64,000 nucleotides of DNA. It comes from Lachancea mirantina (lineage: Eukaryota > Ascomycota > Saccharomycetes > Saccharomycetales > Saccharomycetaceae). Both the position numbers and the translations under genes were made by a program. A model generated the notes under the pieces. It made no database searches. It had not been told where the DNA came from and was given only the letters and a program-made list of their open reading frames with translations. Positions 36,771-47,026 of the stretch are shown one piece after another. The stretch is from the NCBI GenBank assembly GCA_900074745.1, contig LT598464.1, positions 62,001 to 126,000 of the forward strand, read 5' to 3'. Numbering within the stretch: position 1 is the first letter of the stretch; each line of letters opens with the position of its first letter.

Positions 36771-37535
36771 ATGGTACAAATACTAGTACAGTCCGACCTA
36801 TGCTCGGTGGTCAAGGAAATTTCAATGGACACGATATGGGTCCAATTATCTGAAAAACTCTATGAATTGAGCGGTGTGCGCCCAGAAGATATGCGGCTCA
36901 CCATCTGGTGCAGTAATGGCTTGAAACACGAAATCAACAATGAAACGGTGCGACGCGCCGACCAATGCATGAAAGACGTTTTGGAACAGCCCGCGGAGCG
37001 TATAACAGTCGTGGACACGAATCAGAACTCGATTGCGCAACAATTGACTGCAGGCTTGAATGCGATAGACGGCAGCAGCGACGGTGGAGCTTCTGTGGGA
37101 ACTTACCAGCTACCAGAGGACGAGTACGTCAGAAGACAGGACTCAGTCTACGCCTGGAAAAAACAAAATCAACTGGGCAGATTTAGCTCGCAGTATTCGG
37201 ACAAAGTAAAGAAAGCGCGGGACGCTCAAGTCGCACATGCCACCACGCTTTGTTTGGACGAGAGATGCTCTGTGACGTACGCAAACGCCCCTGAGCGCAG
37301 AGGCTGGCTTAGGTACGTCGGAAAGGTACCCGAAATCAACGATATCGATTGCTGGTGCGGCGTCGAGCTCGACGAACCGTTGGGTCGAAACGACGGCACT
37401 TTCGACGGCCACACTTATTTTGGACCCGTTCGCAAGAACTACGGCGCTTTTGTCAAACCTCTGAGCGTGAGGACGTGTTCAAGCTTCGTGCCGGCGGTAG
37501 ACGATGAACTGTGCGCTTCTGATAGCGAGATATAG
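36771..37535 (+). CDS. ALF1: tubulin-folding cofactor B
   Basis: The 254-residue product equals the length of S. cerevisiae Alf1. It has an N-terminal ubiquitin-like domain (about 1-85) and a C-terminal CAP-Gly domain around GWLRYVGKVPEI to GPVRKNYGAFVKP. Alf1 binds alpha-tubulin and helps its folding. The CAP-Gly GKNDG signature reads GRNDG here, as expected for this family. The open frame starts at an ATG at 36660, but the S. cerevisiae N-terminus (MVRVVIESEL) aligns to MVQILVQSDL at 36771, so the inner ATG is used. That also leaves 128 bp rather than 17 bp to divergent LSM7. Confidence 0.93.
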   Translation: MVQILVQSDLCSVVKEISMDTIWVQLSEKLYELSGVRPEDMRLTIWCSNGLKHEINNETVRRADQCMKDVLEQPAERITVVDTNQNSIAQQLTAGLNAIDGSSDGGASVGTYQLPEDEYVRRQDSVYAWKKQNQLGRFSSQYSDKVKKARDAQVAHATTLCLDERCSVTYANAPERRGWLRYVGKVPEINDIDCWCGVELDEPLGRNDGTFDGHTYFGPVRKNYGAFVKPLSVRTCSSFVPAVDDELCASDSEI

Positions 37536-37703
37536 CGTTTTACCGGCATTAGGTCACCAACATCGTGGTGGTCACGTGTACGCTTCGTGGTATTTTTCGC
37601 ATTATTAACACAGTGCAACTGTAGAGGGACAATCGCTTCACTAGAGCGAACAACGTTTTCAAACGGATAGAGGCTCCCGCATTCGATTCCGTCACCTGCA
37701 AGC

Positions 37704-38087
37704 ATGGAAATTGTTGAAAGAGTTTACAATAACGTCGTTGACACGTTCGCGGGCCTTGATCCGCTCCACGTGATCCGTCTTGTTGTGATTGTCGGAGGTT
37801 ACATAATGATGCGGAACGTCGCGCAGAAGTATCTTGCCAAGAAACAGCTAGAGCACAAATTGAAGGAAAGCGAAGCTGCCAAGCAGAATGGGCAGAGCGT
37901 GAACGATTCAACTACTGAGCTCTTAGATGCGGCTGATGAATCTGATGCGACTTTCGGATGGGGCAAAAAAACACGCAAGAGAGTTCAAAAACAACAGCAA
38001 CTTCTCGAGGAGCGTCTTGAAGAACTCAAGAGAATGCAAGGAGAACAGGACGATGACAAGGACATCGAAGATCTTCTGGAGGAATGA
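37704..38087 (+). CDS. PGA2: ER membrane protein Pga2
   Basis: The 127-residue protein has one N-terminal membrane segment (VIRLVVIVGGYIMM, about 23-36) and then a charged coiled-coil-rich cytosolic part ending in DIEDLLEE. It matches S. cerevisiae Pga2 (YNL149C, 129 residues), an essential ER and nuclear-envelope protein needed for glycosylation and maturation of secreted proteins such as Gas1. It lies between ALF1 and RPC31, as in S. cerevisiae. Confidence 0.92.
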   Translation: MEIVERVYNNVVDTFAGLDPLHVIRLVVIVGGYIMMRNVAQKYLAKKQLEHKLKESEAAKQNGQSVNDSTTELLDAADESDATFGWGKKTRKRVQKQQQLLEERLEELKRMQGEQDDDKDIEDLLEE

Positions 38088-38289
38088 GTAGATGAGTTGG
38101 AACAGAGGGATGTATATAGTATTAAGCTTATGTAATCTATAAGGCATCCGTACGATGAGATAAACCAGATGATCTGATCGCTTTTTACGCAATATGCCAA
38201 ATTTTTATGGTGTTGTCCCATGAGACTGGCGAAGAGCGATGAGTTGATCTTGAACTGCGAATTCAAGCGTTGGTTGGGAGTCGGTGCTT

Positions 38290-38991
38290 ATGAGTTTCCA
38301 ACGTGGTGGTCGAGACAACGCTTCGAGCTCTTTTAGCAAAAACTTGCCCTTTGGTTTGAGCTATAGCGATGTTGGTGTTAATGAAACGACGGAGCTGCCG
38401 TCAGTGGCTTTACCTGTAAACGGGCCGGTAACCGGGAAGGAAAGAACGGTGTCTATTACGAGTATAAACTTTATGAAAGCGGTGCGAGATGGGCCCTTTT
38501 ATACGGGCTCGATTGCGTTGGCTGTGAACGGATCTGGTAAGCAGAAAGCGTATTTCGATGAGGAAGGCACCAATGATGGGATAGAACGGTACTCGGACCG
38601 GTATTTAAAGAAAAGAAAAATTGGTGTGTCAATAGACGAGCATCCCTTTCATTTGGAGCTTTTCCCACAGGAACTTTATCAAGGAATGGGAATCAACAAG
38701 AAAAAACTGCTAGCGCTCTCGAGTTTAAAGAAAAGCGACGACGTTTTCACGGGCTCGAAGGACGGCGAGGCCGAAGGCTTATCTATGCTGGAAAAATTGA
38801 AGGAACTAGCTGAAGAAGATGAAGAAGAAGGTGTTGGTGCCGCTAGAGAACACGAAAACGAGGGCGAAGAACAGGATGACGAATTCGATGACGATGACGA
38901 TGACGACGATTACAACGCAGAAAAGTACTTTGATGACGGTGATGATGACTTCGGAGCTGAAGAAGAATATGGCGATGAGCCTGCGTTTTAA
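38290..38991 (+). CDS. RPC31: RNA polymerase III subunit C31
   Basis: The 233-residue protein starts MSFQRGG and has the conserved block FMKAVRDGPFYTGSIALA, then YSDRYLKKRKIGVSIDEHPFHLELFPQELYQGMG. It ends in a very acidic tail (runs of Asp and Glu from about 175). It is the Rpc31 subunit (YNL151C) of the Rpc82-Rpc34-Rpc31 subcomplex needed for pol III initiation. Two codons upstream are open but begin with GTG, so the ATG at 38290 is used. Confidence 0.95.
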   Translation: MSFQRGGRDNASSSFSKNLPFGLSYSDVGVNETTELPSVALPVNGPVTGKERTVSITSINFMKAVRDGPFYTGSIALAVNGSGKQKAYFDEEGTNDGIERYSDRYLKKRKIGVSIDEHPFHLELFPQELYQGMGINKKKLLALSSLKKSDDVFTGSKDGEAEGLSMLEKLKELAEEDEEEGVGAAREHENEGEEQDDEFDDDDDDDDYNAEKYFDDGDDDFGAEEEYGDEPAF

Positions 38992-39576
38992 AGTTGGCGT
39001 TTATGTTTGTATTCATTCACGTCTCGATACGTAAAAAGTCATGCCCTCGAATACCGCGGCTTGCTGGGGCATCACATACTCCTTAGGCTTGTTTTACTTT
39101 TTGCATTATATCAAATCAAAATCTTGGACACAGGTAACTTTCTAATGGGTAGCTGCATTGCCAGAAATGAGTTTCGGTCAGCTTTGGCAAGCACTGTATC
39201 TATGGGAAATATAGAGCATACTAATATTTAATTTCCTTCATGCGAAGTCATCCATCTAATGATTTACTGTCCTTATTGCCAAGCGTGCGCAACAATCGAG
39301 AGCTATCCTCTCAAATTATAACTCAACAGTGCTGAGCTCATGCATTTATGCTTTTTTTACTATAAAAGACCCTAACTTTGTAGCGTTAAATTGGTTCCGC
39401 CGAGGAACTTGTAGTGCTGTTTTCGTTCCTCGATAACCCTCCTATTACTAATTTTTGTAGTGTATTTATTATGCATTAATATTGTCTCAAATTGAATTTG
39501 TTTCATTCTTATGTGTCTGTTGTTGATTTTACACCCCTCATACGTTCAGAGATCTGAGTGGAATGCCAACATGCTG
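38992..39576. other. convergent intergenic region RPC31-INN1
   Basis: 585 bp between facing 3' ends, AT-rich. No gene with support; a 74-codon plus-strand frame at 39007 looks random. Confidence 0.5.
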
Positions 39577-40671
39577 TTAAGTGGATGGAGGTGGTCTTCT
39601 TCGTGGAGGCGAAGGGGATGAATTCCTTGACCTGAGCGGTGAGTCAGTAGGTAGTGGAGGTAATTTTGGAGTTGCTGGTCGGCTATGCATACTTAATTTA
39701 CCGGACACATTTTTTGGAATTCTTGGCATCGAAGGCGGTGTGCCATTAGGGATTGTTGATGTTCGCTCAAAACGTTCAGGCCTATTGTGGTCAGCGTCCC
39801 TATCTTCAGGGTCGACTCCTACTACTTTTTGAAGTGCTTCAAGGTCAAGCCTGTTTCCCTGATCAAGAATGTCACTTGAAGGATTTTTAATGGATTTCCA
39901 TTTTTCCTTGAGCTGCTTCAATTTGGCAAAAAGAGGCTCAGTAGTACCCGTGCTGTTTACGGTCGAATGACTCTCTTGCGAGTTATGAGTAGTTTGTGAT
40001 TCGTTGGTGGCGTTTGTTGAAATGGAGGACGTAAAATCGACTCTTGGGCCTGCTGTCTGAGGGAAAATTCTCTCTTCGTGGAAGTTAGGAGTCTCTTGAC
40101 GAAGACGAGAGGCGTGCATATAGCCCGTACTTGTCTTTACAGGTGAATTGGTCTCAAAATTCGGTAATTTTGAAGGCAAAGGTGGCGGGCATCTCTCAGA
40201 TAGTGAAGCTTCAAAATTACTCTCCTCTTCAGCTTCCGGTAATCTCGCCTGAGATGTAAGTACCACAGGATGAAATGTTAGCTCCATGTAAACTTTTCCT
40301 GCCTCTTCAGATCCGAAGAACAAAGGAAACCAGTCGTCGTGACCATCTTCTGGATCTTTGTATAGTGCTGGCGTCAAGTCGACTTCGCATTGTCCGATAA
40401 GTTTTGGAGGAGATCTATCGTCAAACAGCTCAACTGACAATGTTGGTTTCACATCAGGAGTCAGATCAAATTTAGTGTAGAATTGGAATTTTGGCGTTTG
40501 ACCCCCACGATATGCTACTTCGGATGCCTCTGTCATATGACCAATTCTAAGTCGAACAAAAGGGCTCTGCTTGTCCATCTTCCGAAGGTTAGGGAGATCT
40601 TTTGCTCGACTTACATATACTTCGATAACACCATTGGCTCCACCAAATATATTATTAGGATACTCTTGCAT
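39577..40671 (-). CDS. INN1: cytokinesis protein Inn1
   Basis: The 364-residue protein has an N-terminal C2 domain (about 9-130: GVIEVYVSRAKDLPNL to VYMELTFHP). A Pro-rich tail follows with several PxxP motifs (PPLPSKLP, PPSMPRIP, PKLPPLPTDSP, PPRRRPPP) for SH3 partners. Inn1 (YNL152W) works with Hof1 and Cyk3 at the bud neck to ingress the membrane and start primary septum synthesis by Chs2. The start is MQEYPNN at 40671; the frame's three extra codons upstream begin with TTG. Confidence 0.92.
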   Translation of the reverse strand: MQEYPNNIFGGANGVIEVYVSRAKDLPNLRKMDKQSPFVRLRIGHMTEASEVAYRGGQTPKFQFYTKFDLTPDVKPTLSVELFDDRSPPKLIGQCEVDLTPALYKDPEDGHDDWFPLFFGSEEAGKVYMELTFHPVVLTSQARLPEAEEESNFEASLSERCPPPLPSKLPNFETNSPVKTSTGYMHASRLRQETPNFHEERIFPQTAGPRVDFTSSISTNATNESQTTHNSQESHSTVNSTGTTEPLFAKLKQLKEKWKSIKNPSSDILDQGNRLDLEALQKVVGVDPEDRDADHNRPERFERTSTIPNGTPPSMPRIPKNVSGKLSMHSRPATPKLPPLPTDSPLRSRNSSPSPPRRRPPPST

Positions 40672-40823
40672 GGTTCGCAATCTTGTATTTATGAACTCTA
40701 TTCGATCGAGTAACGAGATTTGGTGATGCCGTGTTTTGACATAAAATCAATAAGCACGTGATCAACTTTTGGCACCTATAACGTCGTTAGTTCCAAGTCT
40801 AGTCAGAGGCGGTCTTTCATATC

Positions 40824-43800
40824 CTAAGCTCTGTATCGGCTTTGTTGAGATGTTCGACCGCCTTTATTGTCCCTATCTTGTTCACTGGTACGTAGATTGC
40901 CGAATTGTCTTTTCATAGTTTTTTCCTCGTTTCTGCCGGTATTTTTAAGAGACCCGTGCGGTTTTGACGAGCTTTTAGTGGGAAACCTAATAGATTCTCG
41001 AGTCTCGGCAGAAGGTTTTGATCTTTTTGAAAAATTGCTCTCTTGATCCATCGGACGCTTTCTTTTGGAGATCTCAGGTGAAGGGCGGCCCATCGTGCGT
41101 TTATCATTGATCTCAATTTGATTCACGGAGGAGCTATTGTACCTGCTTTCCCGAGCGGAGGAACTCTCTGGTGGATGGATTTCAGCTGCACGAGGCGAAG
41201 AATGTCTTTTAAGAATAGACTTCGAAGATCTCGCAAGTTCAAGGCTCGGGAGTCCTTCGAACCTAGTCCCTGTTCTGTTAGAGCGAAGAGATCTCTCGGA
41301 GAGATCTGGATTTGCTGCATCCATCTTGGAACCTCGATTTCTTTGAGTGTCTGGGCTTTTACCAAGCTTCTGCGCAGATTGGCTTTGCTCATTAGGCAGA
41401 GGCGCTCCTGAACCCGAGAATCTCGATTTAGTGAGAGGTTGCGCTCCGGCTCCCCCGTATCTAGACGATTCGCGGCGGTCTTCTTTCAAATTTGCTGAGC
41501 TCTCGCGGGCATTTGATGCAGGATTGGAAGTTTTAGTATCGCGACGTCCACTAATTTCATTGCCATACTCAATTTTCGCAGTTTTCCTGTTTTTGCTCGC
41601 CTTCTTCTCTCGAGGAAGACTAATGGACTGGCATGCGTTAGCGATTTCGCTCAAAAAATATGTAAATCTCTCATGGTCAAAGTTTGATACCAAGCTCCTG
41701 AAATAATCTTCCAAGAGATCGGCCACGCCAGATCGGTAGTCCTCCAAAGACGACGTCTTGTTCTCAATGCTTCGAAGCTCAAAGTAAGCATTTTTATTTC
41801 TTATCCGTCTCTTGACCAGGTTCATATCATCCGCCTTCAAATGTTCTAATATTTCATCCATTTCATCAAGAACTTCGAACATGGGTAGATTCTGTGTTGC
41901 GTCAAATCTCGTCGATTTTTTTACGATGACAGTTTGATCTTTTTCTTTAGGGGCCGAAACTTCTTGCTCTGATAACGATTCTGCCTTGTTCTCCTCGTTT
42001 AGCTCTAGTGGTTCCGTAGAAGCTACCTTTTCACTTCCTAATCGCACAAGACGCTCATATTGTGCGATTTCTTCCTTCTCTGCTAAAAAGGCTCGGTCTT
42101 CGTCCTTTAACTCAAAATGATATATGCTCCGCAAGCTCGACGAGCTCTTCAACCGCGCTTTGAGGTGCCCGACTAATGCATTGCTGGGAAGCTTGATGTC
42201 TTCTCTTTGGTCTTCGACGAGGTATCTCTCTATAGCCCATATTAAGTATTCAATGTGCTCCGTGGCAATGGGAAATACGTTTGAAAAATATTTCATGCAT
42301 TCGATGCCATTACGAATGGACATGTAATTCTTTTCCATCAAAATGTCTACCAGATCATCAAGAAGTGTATTGTGAAGGTCGAACAACGAATCAAAACCAC
42401 TTTCTTCCTCATTTTTAGTCGCGCTCAAATACTCCGTCACCATTTCAAGGAAAAAACCAATATTGCTAGCCTCATGAGTGGTTGATGAGAACAGCAAAGT
42501 TCGGAGAATGCCCGAATTTACAAGCATTTCAAAAATTCGGAAAACACCAGCTTTTTTGAACACATTGGAAGCGAAATAAAATGCGTACATCGCATCGCAT
42601 GGAGAGAAAAGAACCCTGGGTACCATGCAAAGCTGAATAAAATCTTTCATTTCTGCTTTAGTCCAGTTCCATTTCTCGGCCACTTTCACCAAATACGTGG
42701 ACGTTCTATTGAATGTTGCTTGGTGCGACAAGCAGCTAGCCATTAAATTTTCGATCTTCTTAGAGAGTTCAGACAGTTTTTTATCAGACTTGGTTTGACG
42801 CTTAATGGTCTCCAAATAAATTTTCTCCTCGTCATATACCGACCGGTCAAAATGGACTTCGTGAAGCGAAAATATCCAGAAACTAAGGAAAAGTGGCTTC
42901 TCTAGATTTCCATATTTCGTTTTATCACTTATGAAGAACATTTCGTCTTCGATAAGATCAGTTGGATTGTTGTTAGTTTGGTTTTTCAAATAAAAATCTC
43001 TCCACAATTCAAATGCCCACTCAATTGAAACGTTTTGGTCATTAACCAAGGTGCTGAAGGGCAAAACATGATCCTCAAATGTTTTTGCGTCTAAAAAGTA
43101 TTTGCACGTCGATATGAAGGACCAAAGTAAAGAATTCATATCGTCGCATTTTGATGACAGCACTTTGTAGTGAGTATCTTCAAACATAAGCCGGAGCTGC
43201 AATCGGTAAAGGATGATAACGATCTCGGTAAGAGAATCAAGAGCGATAAAATCAGTCAAAAGTCTCTTTGAGCACCTCCGGTTATCATCTCTAACATCCC
43301 GAATGATGCGCCTTGCCGCAAGCTGAAGCGGCTTGCCAGAATTCAGCATTATCAGCTGTTTCTTGTTGACGTCGTATTGGCTTTTTATTCCAGCAACTGT
43401 GAAAAGCAATTGTCTCAGGATGACCAAAGGTATATCACTTCCTTGCCGTAATGTCTTGACAATAAATCTCACAATGTTCCCAACATCCATTTTAGGACAG
43501 TTCTTCACTAACTCGGCAATAAAATTTGCTAACCTGGACAACCATGTCAAAAGATTGATACCATCGGCCTGCACGACTGCCCTTCCTGATGTCAGTCTTG
43601 AAAGAAGAATATATTGAAGCACATCATAAGCAAATGGACTGAAGAAAAGAGACGTTTTCACAACCAATTCTGAAACTTTGTCGTAATTCTCAATTTGATT
43701 AACGATAGGATGCAGGGCACTCAGTGGGTTGGCTGATACCAGCTTCCCTAATCCAGGAGCTCGAAGATCAATGTTATCAACGCTTAACGATTTCAAAGCA

Positions 43801-45677
43801 CTTCTTGCCTTTTTCTCGTACTTATTCCACGCGACTTTGATGAAAAGTTCGTCTTGAGAAAGCTTCGAGTACATCTCATTGTACAGATAGCAGCGTGTTT
43901 CAAAACGAAACAAGCGCATAACATTGTATACTTCATTCACAGTCGGAAGGTTCTCTGAGAGAAGCGGAAGCGCTGGGAAAATGAATTTCCTAAAGTAGTC
44001 AACCCAACGAGAAATGTTCTCTGCACTTGAGTTTGTTTCTATGTCCCTCAGCGCCATTCGACATAGCTTGCTAATGGTTGTCGGTACGACTGCCAGTCGA
44101 GGGCCCACGGAAGAGAGCCATTCGTGAGATAGCTGGAAAAGGGCTTCTATATTAGGGATCGATGGGACATCACTCCCCCAATCTTCGTGGTAAAAGCTGA
44201 ATATGAAATTCGACTCTTTCCACATGTTTGTATCATGACTCTTAACCTCTCTGAACCTATGGCCCGGCGTCTGCGGTTCGTCAAATTTGGACTTACTTAA
44301 CACGGAGTGATCTTTGTTCAATTCAGGACCAAAGACCATTGATTTGTAAAGCGGAGTCAAAGCAAAATCAAAGGCCTTGATCAGTTCCTTAACAAGGCTG
44401 TCCTTCAGTAGCGCAAGTCGTTGAAATTTTAAGAAACCGTACATGAACGGTATTGTCAAGCCATGAACAATTAATCTCTCTAGAAGTAACAGTTTGCCTC
44501 CATAGAATATCCTTTTTTCTACTTCTTTTTTGCTGTCAGCAATATCTTCAGTAATAGCTTCCTCTTGAGTCGTTGCAGAGAATTTCGCGTAATTCTGTCG
44601 TTGTTCATTGTTTTCCTCAGCTTTTCCTTCACTGTCATCAGCGAGTGCTGCGGCCATTGCCAAGGGATTCAGAATTCCTTGATTACTCTCAGATTCCAAA
44701 TCCCTATACCTCTTCTCCGTATAATCATTGATCTTTTCATCATCGGGGCCTATGTTCTCAAATATGGAGCCGAAAGATATAAAGCCGCACTTAATTAAGA
44801 CACAGCACATGTCATAAACTTGGACCTCGATGGTCCGATCGTTAAGTAGTTCTGATAAAATCTTAGCCGCCACGATGCTTCCTCCTCGGCCTAAATTGGA
44901 ATCAGCCTCGAGGTGAGAGGCCTCCTGCTGAGGCCAGAAGTCCGAAGCGCGCAAAAATTCAACAAGAAACTTATAACCTTGAGGTAAGTAAAATGCAGAG
45001 GTCCGCAGAATCACTTCCAAAGACTTTATGGGATCTAAAGAATATTTTCCAATGATGCACTGCATCTGACTCCAATAGTACTTTACTCTCATGTCCTTGT
45101 AGCCATCATTATACGCTGTGAATAGGAAAGTGATCAGGGAAGAAAACCCCACGGCATGTTCGCCCAGCAAGTTGTATTTTTTTATAATGTATCGACTTTC
45201 AAGCAATTGTCGCTTGAATAGTCCTCTCTGCTGAGCAGTAAATTTTCCGGCTCTTTCTAACAGCTTGTCATCTGAGATATAAGTGCTGAAAGCGTCATTT
45301 AATGAGGGAAGGGATATCATGAGCTCAACCAATCGATCCGTCTTGTCCGGAAAAGAGTTTATCATTGAGATAAATACCTTGGCATTTCTTGGTGAGTTCA
45401 TTGAGCATACCTCAGTCACCAACGCACTTAGTCTCGTCAGGTCTATAGTGCTTTGAAAAGCGTTGGGATCAGCCGTCAACAGCAGACAGTCATAAAATAT
45501 CAATTTTATTTTGTCTTCTGCTTCCTTTTCGTTTGGTGCATCTCGTAGCTCATTCATAAGCTTGGCAGATCGCTCCTTCCAATTGACAGAGAATTCCTCA
45601 TCAAATATGAATTTGCTGGATAAAAACTCTGTCCCTGATGCAGCGAGACCAGTGATACGACCTTCTACGATACTCAT
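40824..45677 (-). CDS. THO2: THO complex subunit Tho2
   Basis: The 1617-residue protein is the large helical scaffold of the THO complex, which couples transcription elongation to mRNA export and limits R-loops. S. cerevisiae Tho2 (YNL139C) has 1597 residues. The central part carries family-typical helical blocks (such as LYKSMVFGPELNKDH and LDSLTEIVIILYRLQLRLMFE). The last 350 or so residues are a charged, Ser/Arg-rich, disordered tail, known in yeast to bind nucleic acid. Neighbours YSF3, SRV2, NAM9, EAF7 and FPR1 follow in the S. cerevisiae order. The junction with INN1 is a rearrangement point relative to S. cerevisiae. Confidence 0.96.
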   Translation of the reverse strand: MSIVEGRITGLAASGTEFLSSKFIFDEEFSVNWKERSAKLMNELRDAPNEKEAEDKIKLIFYDCLLLTADPNAFQSTIDLTRLSALVTEVCSMNSPRNAKVFISMINSFPDKTDRLVELMISLPSLNDAFSTYISDDKLLERAGKFTAQQRGLFKRQLLESRYIIKKYNLLGEHAVGFSSLITFLFTAYNDGYKDMRVKYYWSQMQCIIGKYSLDPIKSLEVILRTSAFYLPQGYKFLVEFLRASDFWPQQEASHLEADSNLGRGGSIVAAKILSELLNDRTIEVQVYDMCCVLIKCGFISFGSIFENIGPDDEKINDYTEKRYRDLESESNQGILNPLAMAAALADDSEGKAEENNEQRQNYAKFSATTQEEAITEDIADSKKEVEKRIFYGGKLLLLERLIVHGLTIPFMYGFLKFQRLALLKDSLVKELIKAFDFALTPLYKSMVFGPELNKDHSVLSKSKFDEPQTPGHRFREVKSHDTNMWKESNFIFSFYHEDWGSDVPSIPNIEALFQLSHEWLSSVGPRLAVVPTTISKLCRMALRDIETNSSAENISRWVDYFRKFIFPALPLLSENLPTVNEVYNVMRLFRFETRCYLYNEMYSKLSQDELFIKVAWNKYEKKARSALKSLSVDNIDLRAPGLGKLVSANPLSALHPIVNQIENYDKVSELVVKTSLFFSPFAYDVLQYILLSRLTSGRAVVQADGINLLTWLSRLANFIAELVKNCPKMDVGNIVRFIVKTLRQGSDIPLVILRQLLFTVAGIKSQYDVNKKQLIMLNSGKPLQLAARRIIRDVRDDNRRCSKRLLTDFIALDSLTEIVIILYRLQLRLMFEDTHYKVLSSKCDDMNSLLWSFISTCKYFLDAKTFEDHVLPFSTLVNDQNVSIEWAFELWRDFYLKNQTNNNPTDLIEDEMFFISDKTKYGNLEKPLFLSFWIFSLHEVHFDRSVYDEEKIYLETIKRQTKSDKKLSELSKKIENLMASCLSHQATFNRTSTYLVKVAEKWNWTKAEMKDFIQLCMVPRVLFSPCDAMYAFYFASNVFKKAGVFRIFEMLVNSGILRTLLFSSTTHEASNIGFFLEMVTEYLSATKNEEESGFDSLFDLHNTLLDDLVDILMEKNYMSIRNGIECMKYFSNVFPIATEHIEYLIWAIERYLVEDQREDIKLPSNALVGHLKARLKSSSSLRSIYHFELKDEDRAFLAEKEEIAQYERLVRLGSEKVASTEPLELNEENKAESLSEQEVSAPKEKDQTVIVKKSTRFDATQNLPMFEVLDEMDEILEHLKADDMNLVKRRIRNKNAYFELRSIENKTSSLEDYRSGVADLLEDYFRSLVSNFDHERFTYFLSEIANACQSISLPREKKASKNRKTAKIEYGNEISGRRDTKTSNPASNARESSANLKEDRRESSRYGGAGAQPLTKSRFSGSGAPLPNEQSQSAQKLGKSPDTQRNRGSKMDAANPDLSERSLRSNRTGTRFEGLPSLELARSSKSILKRHSSPRAAEIHPPESSSARESRYNSSSVNQIEINDKRTMGRPSPEISKRKRPMDQESNFSKRSKPSAETRESIRFPTKSSSKPHGSLKNTGRNEEKTMKRQFGNLRTSEQDRDNKGGRTSQQSRYRA

Positions 45678-45805
45678 GGTCTCTAATTTCTCGTTTTTCT
45701 TACTGTCACGGTAATCTCTTGATATTGGTACATAGGCTAATTTTTCAATATCATAAGTGTCTTCAATGAACTAGTCGATGAGATTGGAAAACCAGCGGAA
45801 ACAAA

Positions 45806-46169
45806 ATGGTATGGCGGCATTTTTAAATCACAATTGCAACTACTGGCGAGTTAGGCATTTACTAACTTCAAGTCTTAGTCCGACAAGCATAAAGAGCAGC
45901 AGCTTTTTCAAACGATGAAGCACAAGCACCTGGGGCTTGGGAATGAATCGACGACGAAAGAGGAATGGATGATCCATGTTAAACGAGATACTTATTATAG
46001 TCTTCTGGCCCATAGTATGTCGGTTGAATATTTAACGCTGTCCAGAGACAACACCAGCAAAAGGATCACTGAGATGGAACTTATCAATAAAATGTGCGAC
46101 GACCTCTGCAAGAAGCCCAGAAACGGCTTGCAGAGCGATTCGCGTCCCATAAAGATACAGCGGACATGA
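45806..46169 (+). CDS. YSF3: SF3b spliceosome subunit Ysf3, first exon only the ATG
   Basis: Exon 1 is the start codon alone (45806-45808). Exon 2 is 45879-46169. The 70-bp intron begins GTATGG, has TACTAAC at 45860-45866, and ends at TAG 45878. The joined 97-residue protein starts MSDKHKEQQLFQTMKHKHLG and then GNESTTKEEW, aligning without gaps to S. cerevisiae Ysf3 (YNL138W-A), also a spliced gene, up to the conserved EYLTLSR. Ysf3 is the small SF3b subunit (human SF3B5) of the U2 snRNP. An in-frame ATG at 45915 would lose the first 12 residues. The C-terminus is about 12 residues longer than in S. cerevisiae. Confidence 0.9.
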
Positions 46170-46227
46170 GGCCAAATCAAGTATTTTTGAGTCTAAATAT
46201 GGGAGACATACTTCTTCCTGCCAGTGG

Positions 46228-46860
46228 TCAACTGGTCGAAGCAATTTCGGCAAACACAACACGCCCGTCGACGTTTGCCCTATCCACTTTCCTCTGTATA
46301 GTGCGCAACAACGAGACACTGGATTTCTCGAACCACAATTCGGCTATTCCAGAACCGCTGGGCAGATCTACCAAGTTCATTTTGAGTACTTTGGCGGGTG
46401 AAAGTTTCTCTACGAAAACAATGAGGGCCTGAGAATCAGTTCCAATAGGCAAGTTTCGTATTCTCAAAAACTCTGCAGCCCTTTGACTGCTTAGCGACAC
46501 GTACAGACTCGACCCATATGGTTTAGGAGCCGGTCTAGAACTTTTAGTCACCTGCTGCTTCCTGTTGCTGTCCTCCACTTCGAAAGGTTTTCTTTCGCGA
46601 TTAGCGAATTTCGCCTTTTTTGGAGCATTTTTCGACTGAATTTCCCGCAAAAGGAGACCAACATCGCTCGCACTTACCAATTTGCCATTGATTACTCGAA
46701 ATCCATCTTTTTGACCTTGTACTGCTCCTTTTTTCACGCCCTTCTTGACCGGTAATGATAATCTATCAGCTAGCGTTTTTTCACCAATATTGGCTTGTTT
46801 AGAGCGCTTGTTTTTGGATTTGGCAAGTAATTTTTGTCTCTTCGTTTTTTGCACCCCCAT
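46228..46860 (-). CDS. basic RRM protein, REF/ALY-like layout
   Basis: The 210-residue protein has a very basic N-terminus (MGVQKTKRQKLLAKSKNKRS). A middle motif, DRLSLPVKKG, and the segment GFRVINGKLVSASDVGLLLREIQ follow. The C-terminal half (about 130-208) reads like an RRM, with RNP2-like LRIRNLPIG and RNP1-like GIAELWF. I do not recognise an S. cerevisiae ortholog, and none lies between YSF3 and SRV2 there. Basic tail plus one RRM next to THO2 suggests an mRNA-binding or nucleolar role, but this is inference. Confidence 0.65.
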   Translation of the reverse strand: MGVQKTKRQKLLAKSKNKRSKQANIGEKTLADRLSLPVKKGVKKGAVQGQKDGFRVINGKLVSASDVGLLLREIQSKNAPKKAKFANRERKPFEVEDSNRKQQVTKSSRPAPKPYGSSLYVSLSSQRAAEFLRIRNLPIGTDSQALIVFVEKLSPAKVLKMNLVDLPSGSGIAELWFEKSSVSLLRTIQRKVDRANVDGRVVFAEIASTS

Positions 46861-47026
46861 TTCAACTTAACTGTCTCTATGTTGAGGTATTCTACTGCGT
46901 TAATGTCTGCTCCTTTCAAGCGATGATACTGTCGATCTTCCAATGTTTAAGATTCTGAAAAAATTTTGACTTAGTTTGATATAGGGGATCTCTTTTAATA
47001 TCACTAACTAAAGAACAAAGCTCAAG

